DNA from: Rubrivivax sp.
Lineage (GTDB): Bacteria; Pseudomonadota; Gammaproteobacteria; Burkholderiales; Burkholderiaceae_C
Length of the DNA: 33,907 nucleotides
Assembly: GCA_022842595.1 (NCBI GenBank)
Contig: JALHPF010000045.1
Coordinates: 1 to 33,907, forward strand
Reading direction: 5' to 3'
The position numbers were made by a program, and so were the translations under genes. Of the stretch, positions 29,903-33,907 are shown piece by piece (positions within the stretch are counted from its first letter, which is position 1; each line of letters starts with the position of its first letter). Under the pieces are notes generated by a model that was given only the letters and a program-made list of their open reading frames with translations, searched no databases and was not told the DNA's origin.

Positions 29903-30856
29903 ATGAACGCACCCGTCGACCTGAAATACCGCCTCATCACCCGCAGCGACATGGACGGACTGGTCTGCGCCGTGCTGTTCAAGGAACTGGGCCTGCTGGG
30001 TGAGATCGTCTTCCAGCATCCCAAGGACATGCAGGACGGCAAGGTCGCCGTGACCGACCGCGACATCATCACCAACCTGCCCTTCGTGCCGGGCTGCGGC
30101 ATGTGCTTCGACCACCATGCGTCGGAAGCCGTGCGCAACGACGGCCAGCACCCCGACAACTACGTCCTGCAGCCGCATGCCAAGAGCGCGGCGCGCGTGG
30201 TCTACGACCACTATGGCGGCAAGGCGCGCTTCACTCGGGTCAGCGACGCGATGATGGAAGCGGTCGACAAGGCCGACAGCGCCGGTTTTTCGCGCGAGGA
30301 CGTGCTCGACCCCAAGGGCTGGGAACTGCTCAGCTTCCTGATGGACGCACGCACCGGTCTGGGCCGCTTCCGCGATTTCCGCGTGTCGAACTACCAGTTG
30401 ATGATGATGCTCATCGACTGCTGCCGCGACATGGCCATCGACGACATCCTCGCGCTTCCCGACGTGAAGGAGCGTGTCGAGCTCTTCTTCGCCCAGCACG
30501 CACTCTTCCGCGAGCAGCTCGCGCGCGTGGCCGAAGTCCACGGCAAGCTGGTGGTGCTGGACCTGCGTGACGAGCCCGTCATCTACGCTGGCAACCGCTT
30601 CGTCGTCTACGCCATGTACCCGCAATGCGACATCAGCATGCACGTGATGTGGGGCCGCGAAAAGCAGAACACCGTCTACACCGTGGGCAAGAGCATCTTT
30701 GACCGCAGCAACTGCGTGGACATCGGCGAACTGATGCTGCGGCACGGCGGCGGTGGCCACCAGGCCGCAGGTACCTGCCAGGGCCCCAATGCGACGGCCG
30801 ACACGATGAAGCAGGAACTGGTCGGGCAGCTCCTGGCCCTGGCCGACGCGACCTGA
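29903..30856 (+). CDS. DHH/DHHA1-family phosphoesterase (exopolyphosphatase-like annotation)
   Basis: This 317-residue cytosolic protein is probably metal-dependent. The DHH domain has SDMDG (Asp16, Asp18) and FDHH (Asp70, His71, His72), matching motifs I and III of the superfamily. The C-terminal GGGGHQAAGTCQ is the DHHA1 signature. Relatives act on polyphosphate, nanoRNA, pAp or cyclic dinucleotides, so the substrate is open. Placement just before a diguanylate cyclase is suggestive of nucleotide metabolism but not proof. The ATG at 29903 follows CGAGAGA. The next gene starts about 85 bp downstream past a GC-rich palindrome. Confidence 0.9.
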   Translation: MNAPVDLKYRLITRSDMDGLVCAVLFKELGLLGEIVFQHPKDMQDGKVAVTDRDIITNLPFVPGCGMCFDHHASEAVRNDGQHPDNYVLQPHAKSAARVVYDHYGGKARFTRVSDAMMEAVDKADSAGFSREDVLDPKGWELLSFLMDARTGLGRFRDFRVSNYQLMMMLIDCCRDMAIDDILALPDVKERVELFFAQHALFREQLARVAEVHGKLVVLDLRDEPVIYAGNRFVVYAMYPQCDISMHVMWGREKQNTVYTVGKSIFDRSNCVDIGELMLRHGGGGHQAAGTCQGPNATADTMKQELVGQLLALADAT

Positions 30857-30859
30857 ACG

Positions 30860-30878
30860 CCGCGGTACCGCGCCGCGG
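30860..30878 (+). terminator. Palindromic sequence after the DHH gene
   Basis: CGCGGTACCGCG (30861-30872) is a perfect 12-bp palindrome. CCGCGG at 30860-30865 can also pair with CCGCGG at 30873-30878. A short T4 run follows at 30891-30894. It may act as a weak terminator. Confidence 0.4.
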
Positions 30879-30940
30879 GCGCTGACACCCTTTTGCACGG
30901 GGCGCCCGCCACCAGCCCCGTATTGCGCTACAACCACGGC

Positions 30941-32500
30941 GTGAGCATCGACGCGGCCATCCTGCAGCTGGCGGAGTATCCGCGCGCCGACTCCGAAAAC
31001 GAGTTGCGCGCGCTGCTTGCGCGCGCCGAAGCCGACGGCCGTGAGTGGGACACACGCTACCTGCAGGTGGCGCTGGGCCGGGTTCTGAGCATCCGCAACC
31101 CCGAATCCGCCCTGCACCTGGGGCAGACGGCCCTGGCCGGCATGCGGGCCCTGGGCTCGCTCGACGGCCAGGCCAAGGCGCTGAACGTGATCGCCATCGC
31201 CCAGCGCGAGCTCGGCGAGCTGGCCGAATGCCTGCTGGCCCTGGAGCAGGCGCTGGACATCCAGCGCTCGCTGGGCAACCGGCCCGAGATGGCACGCACG
31301 CTCACCAACCTGTGCGTGCCGCTGGAACGGGTGGGCCGCCGCGACGCTGCGCTGCAATGCCTGGAAGACGCCGTCGAGCTGCTGCGCGACACCCCGCATC
31401 AGCTGCGGCTGGTGATGCAGAACAACGCCGCCGGCGCGCTGGCCGCCCGCGCCCGCAACGAGCGCGACGAGGGCCTGCCCGCCGCCGGCTGGCAGGCCCA
31501 CGCCGAGCGCGCCGTGGGGCTGGCGCGTGAACTGCTGGAGCGCCCGCCCGAGGAACTGCAGACCGCGCTGAACAACCCGAACTACCCGCGCGGGTGCATG
31601 GCGCGGGCGCTGGTCGTGCTGGACCGCATCGACGAGGCCCTGCCTTTGCTGCAAGAGCTGCAGGACACCTACCGCGCGGGGGGCGACACCTACGCCCAGC
31701 TGTACGTGCAGCTGGACCTGGCGCGCGCCTGGCTGCAGTGCGGCCAGGCGGTGCAGGCGCGGGCAACGGCCGTCGAAGCGCTGGCGCTGGCCGAGGCGCG
31801 CCATTTCGACAACGCCGTCGAGGACCTGGCCCTGGTGCTGTCGCAGGCCTGCGAGGCCGATGACGACCCGCGCGCGGCTCTGGCGGCCTTCCGCACCTAT
31901 CACCGCATGAAACTGCGGGGCATGACCGAGCGCGCCGAGCAGCGCGCCCGCACCCTGGCCGTGCGCCTGGACACGGCGCGCGCGCAGCGCGAGTCGCGCC
32001 GCGACGCGTTGACCGGCCTGCTCAACCGCCGCGGCTTCGACGAGGCGCTGGACCGTGCCATCGCCGATTGCGCCGGGGCCGAGGCTCAGCCCGATGGCGG
32101 GCGGCGCCGCGAGCTGAGCCTGCTCGTCATCGACCTCGACCACTTCAAGGCCGTGAACGACCGCGACGGCCACGGCCGGGGCGACCAGGCTCTGGTGCTG
32201 CTGGCGCAGCTGCTGCAGCGCCACTGCCGGCCCGAGGACCAGGCGGCGCGCCTGGGCGGCGACGAATTCGCGCTGATCGCGACCGCGAGCGTGGACATCG
32301 CCAGCCAGGCCGCCGAGCGCGTGCGCGAGGCCCTGCGCGGCGAAAGCCGGGCGCGCTGGCCGGAGCGCCCGCCGCTGACGCTGAGCATCGGCATGGCCGG
32401 GCTGCAGCCGCCTGAATCAGCCGCAGCCCTGGTACTGCGCGCCGACGCGGCGCTTTACGCCGCCAAGGCGGCCGGCCGCGACACCTTGCGCGCGGCCTGA
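30941..32500 (+). CDS. Soluble TPR-GGDEF diguanylate cyclase
   Basis: This 519-residue cytosolic protein should make c-di-GMP. The N-terminal two thirds (about 20-325) are helical repeats of TPR type (for example AKALNVIAIAQRELGELAECL and ALQCLEDAVELL). A charged, probably coiled-coil helix (about 325-355) follows, then a GGDEF domain with DALTGLLNRRGF, DLDHFKAVND and an intact GGDEF motif. RPED five residues earlier is a product-inhibition site. No membrane segment is seen. The GTG at 30941 (VSIDAAILQ) is my preferred start. A TTG at 30893 would add 16 residues of non-domain sequence, and neither has a good ribosome-binding site. The TPR part probably senses a protein partner. Confidence 0.9.
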   Translation: MSIDAAILQLAEYPRADSENELRALLARAEADGREWDTRYLQVALGRVLSIRNPESALHLGQTALAGMRALGSLDGQAKALNVIAIAQRELGELAECLLALEQALDIQRSLGNRPEMARTLTNLCVPLERVGRRDAALQCLEDAVELLRDTPHQLRLVMQNNAAGALAARARNERDEGLPAAGWQAHAERAVGLARELLERPPEELQTALNNPNYPRGCMARALVVLDRIDEALPLLQELQDTYRAGGDTYAQLYVQLDLARAWLQCGQAVQARATAVEALALAEARHFDNAVEDLALVLSQACEADDDPRAALAAFRTYHRMKLRGMTERAEQRARTLAVRLDTARAQRESRRDALTGLLNRRGFDEALDRAIADCAGAEAQPDGGRRRELSLLVIDLDHFKAVNDRDGHGRGDQALVLLAQLLQRHCRPEDQAARLGGDEFALIATASVDIASQAAERVREALRGESRARWPERPPLTLSIGMAGLQPPESAAALVLRADAALYAAKAAGRDTLRAA

Positions 32501-32516
32501 GCACCGTGGCCGCACC

Positions 32517-32539
32517 CGCGCCTGGATCCGTCGGGCGCG
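32517..32539. terminator. Possible hairpin between convergent cyclase and cytochrome genes
   Basis: CGCGCC (32517-32522) and GGCGCG (32534-32539) could pair around an 11-nt loop in the 40-bp convergent gap. The stem is short and slightly overlaps nothing coding. This is weak evidence. Confidence 0.3.
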
Positions 32540-32540
32540 C

Positions 32541-33833
32541 TCAGCGCAACTGCAGCACGTCCTGCGGAAGCACCGGGCTGGCCGCGTGGCCCCAGGCCTG
32601 GCGCAGGAAGCTCGCCAGCGCAGCCAGTTCCGACGCGTTCAGCCGGCCCTGGAACGGCGGCATGCCATGCGGCTGCGGGTGGCCGGCCGTGGTCGGCGGG
32701 AAGCCACCGGCCAGGATGACGCGCAGCAGGTTGGTGGGCGGGTCCATCGTCACCGCGCGGTTGCCGGCCAGCGCCGGGTAGGCGCCGGACACACCTTCGC
32801 CCTGGCGACCGTGGCAGTCGCTGCAGTCGCGTTCGTACAGGCGTGCACCTTCAGCCAGCATGGCCGCGTCTGCGGGCTCACGCCGGGGCGATGGCACGGA
32901 CGGCCGCTGTGGTAAGGCCTGCAGGTAGACGGCGATGGCCTGCAGGTCGGCCGGGTGCAGGTGCTGGGTGCTGCGGAACACGACATCGGCCATCGGCCCC
33001 AGCACCGAGGCCTGCGGCGAGACGCCGGTTTTCAGCAGCGTCACCACGTCGGCCTGCGGCCAATGCGCCACGCCGGCCTGGGCCGGGTCGGCCAGCGAGG
33101 GGGCATACCAGTTCTGCTGCGGAATCTGGCCGCCGGCCAGGGCTGTGTCGTCGCGGGTGGCGCCCAGCAGGTTGCGCCCGGCATGGCAGGCGGCGCAATG
33201 GCCCAGGCCCTGCACCAGGTAGGCGCCACGGTTCCAGGCGGGCGTCTGGTCCGGGCTGGCCACGAATTCGCCAGGGCGGAAGAACAGCGCCCGCCACATC
33301 GCCAGCGCCAGGGTGCTGTCGTACGGAAAACGCAGGCTGTGTTGCGTGTTGGCCTGGCGCACCGGCGGCAGCGTTTGCAGCCAGGCGTACAGGGCGTCGG
33401 CATCGGCGCGCGTGACCTGGGTGTAGTGCGGGTAGGGAAATGCCGGCACCAGCAGCCGGCCACCGCGCGAACGGCCGTTGTGCAGCGCACGCCAGAACTC
33501 GCCGGCCGACCAGGCACCCAGGCCGGTGTCGGCGTCGGGCGTCAGGTTGCCGGCGTAGACGGTGCCGAACGGGGTGGCGATGCCGCGGCCACCCGCGTAG
33601 GCGGCGCCGCCGCGCGCGGTGTGGCAACCCGCGCAGTTGCCGGCCAGCGCCAGGTAGGCGCCGCGGGCGACGAGCTCCGGCGTCACCGCCACCGTGCTCG
33701 CGGCGCCCGCGGCGTGGCTGTCGCCGCGCAGGTTCTGCCAGGCCACCCAGGCAGCCAGGGCCGCCAGCGCGAGCAGCAAGCCGGCGGCCAGCGCCAGCCG
33801 CCGCCCACGCCAACGCCCCTTGGCCTGCGGCAT
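32541..33833 (-). CDS. Triheme c-type cytochrome, membrane-anchored (dehydrogenase electron-transfer subunit type)
   Basis: This 430-residue periplasmic protein has an N-terminal membrane anchor (about 12-33) and three CxxCH heme sites: CAGCH (Cys67), CAACH (Cys213) and CSDCH (Cys337). Layout and length match the cytochrome subunit of membrane alcohol, gluconate or aldehyde dehydrogenases, including three-subunit molybdenum hydroxylases. I choose the ATG at 33833 because it overlaps the upstream stop as TGATG. A GTG one codon earlier is the alternative. It passes electrons from the periplasmic dehydrogenase to the respiratory chain. The partner is probably encoded just beyond the right edge. 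Confidence 0.9.
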   Translation of the reverse strand: MPQAKGRWRGRRLALAAGLLLALAALAAWVAWQNLRGDSHAAGAASTVAVTPELVARGAYLALAGNCAGCHTARGGAAYAGGRGIATPFGTVYAGNLTPDADTGLGAWSAGEFWRALHNGRSRGGRLLVPAFPYPHYTQVTRADADALYAWLQTLPPVRQANTQHSLRFPYDSTLALAMWRALFFRPGEFVASPDQTPAWNRGAYLVQGLGHCAACHAGRNLLGATRDDTALAGGQIPQQNWYAPSLADPAQAGVAHWPQADVVTLLKTGVSPQASVLGPMADVVFRSTQHLHPADLQAIAVYLQALPQRPSVPSPRREPADAAMLAEGARLYERDCSDCHGRQGEGVSGAYPALAGNRAVTMDPPTNLLRVILAGGFPPTTAGHPQPHGMPPFQGRLNASELAALASFLRQAWGHAASPVLPQDVLQLR

Positions 33834-33907
33834 CACGGCCCGGCGCTGCCGCAGGCCTGCGGCAAGGGTGCAGGCAGCGCGGCGGCGGGCCGGGTGTCGG
33901 CCGGCAG
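33833..33907 (-). CDS. C-terminal fragment of an upstream gene (runs off the window)
   Basis: On the minus strand a frame open for 24 codons ends in TGA at 33835-33833, overlapping the cytochrome start as TGATG. The residues are Ala/Pro-rich and end QACGSAGP, with no recognisable motif. The coupling geometry, not the sequence, is the reason for calling it. By operon logic it may be the catalytic dehydrogenase or molybdenum subunit. Confidence 0.35.
   Translation of the reverse strand: MPADTRPAAALPAPLPQACGSAGP
33847..33864. repeat. 18-bp perfect palindrome near the right edge
   Basis: TGCCGCAGGCCTGCGGCA is self-complementary throughout. It lies inside the putative end of the upstream gene. 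It may be coincidental codon use in GC-rich DNA. Confidence 0.5.

Noticed and set aside
29882..32224. Open frame of 780 codons on the minus strand across the DHH and cyclase genes
   Set aside because: It spans two real genes and their gap, is rich in His/Gln/Val/Ala and has no family motif. It is a shadow of codon bias.

Overview
This is about 34 kb of GC-rich chromosome with 26 complete genes and one gene fragment at the right edge. Gene content fits a Gram-negative betaproteobacterium, most likely of the order Burkholderiales (Rubrivivax/Leptothrix/Roseateles-like): a TonB-dependent receptor, outer-membrane-type lipoproteins, peptidoglycan recycling, E. coli-type GshA, AhpC/AhpF, a c-type cytochrome and c-di-GMP enzymes. 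The genus cannot be fixed from the sequence alone. No rRNA, tRNA, CRISPR array, transposase, integrase or phage gene was seen.

Layout. (1) 1-352: no gene, mosaic of intergenic repeats. (2) 353-6183: a tightly overlapping four-gene operon on the minus strand (BMP-type substrate-binding protein, double ABC ATPase, two permeases) for nucleoside uptake, divergent from an adenosine deaminase. Together they look like a purine-nucleoside import and salvage unit. (3) 6184-6739: a second mosaic repeat block, inverted relative to the first, so related repeats flank the purine unit. (4) 6740-9836: a membrane-bound GGDEF-EAL protein behind a secreted cupredoxin-like protein. (5) 9934-13871: a cell-wall group, with a BadF-type sugar kinase, an AmiD-like amidase lipoprotein and a GNAT protein on the minus strand, divergent from a PBP4-type DacB across 35 bp. 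(6) 13914-18505: a TonB-dependent receptor with a probable TTG start, and gshA. (7) 18657-24378: an orphan molybdenum hydroxylase large subunit, a YbjQ-family protein, a DUF885 metallopeptidase-like lipoprotein and a metallo-beta-lactamase-fold hydrolase. (8) 24392-26685: a small unknown protein, a ProQ/FinO RNA chaperone with unusual tails, and a CAT-like acetyltransferase. (9) 26846-29273: ahpC and ahpF, separated by a 298-bp repeat block, with an OxyR-like site upstream of ahpC. (10) 29341-33907: a DUF2721 membrane protein, a DHH-family phosphoesterase, a TPR-GGDEF diguanylate cyclase and a triheme cytochrome c whose start overlaps the stop of a gene running off the window.

The most unusual signal is not a protein. 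It is a roughly 70-nt double-palindrome module present at 6508-6563 (minus orientation) and 27435-27492 (plus orientation). Both stems are preserved by paired, compensatory base changes between the copies. In the second copy the module interrupts a directly repeated intergenic unit whose neighbouring copy lacks it, so it behaves as a discrete insertable element. It is related in general style to REP/MITE-like repeats, but I cannot assign it to a named family.
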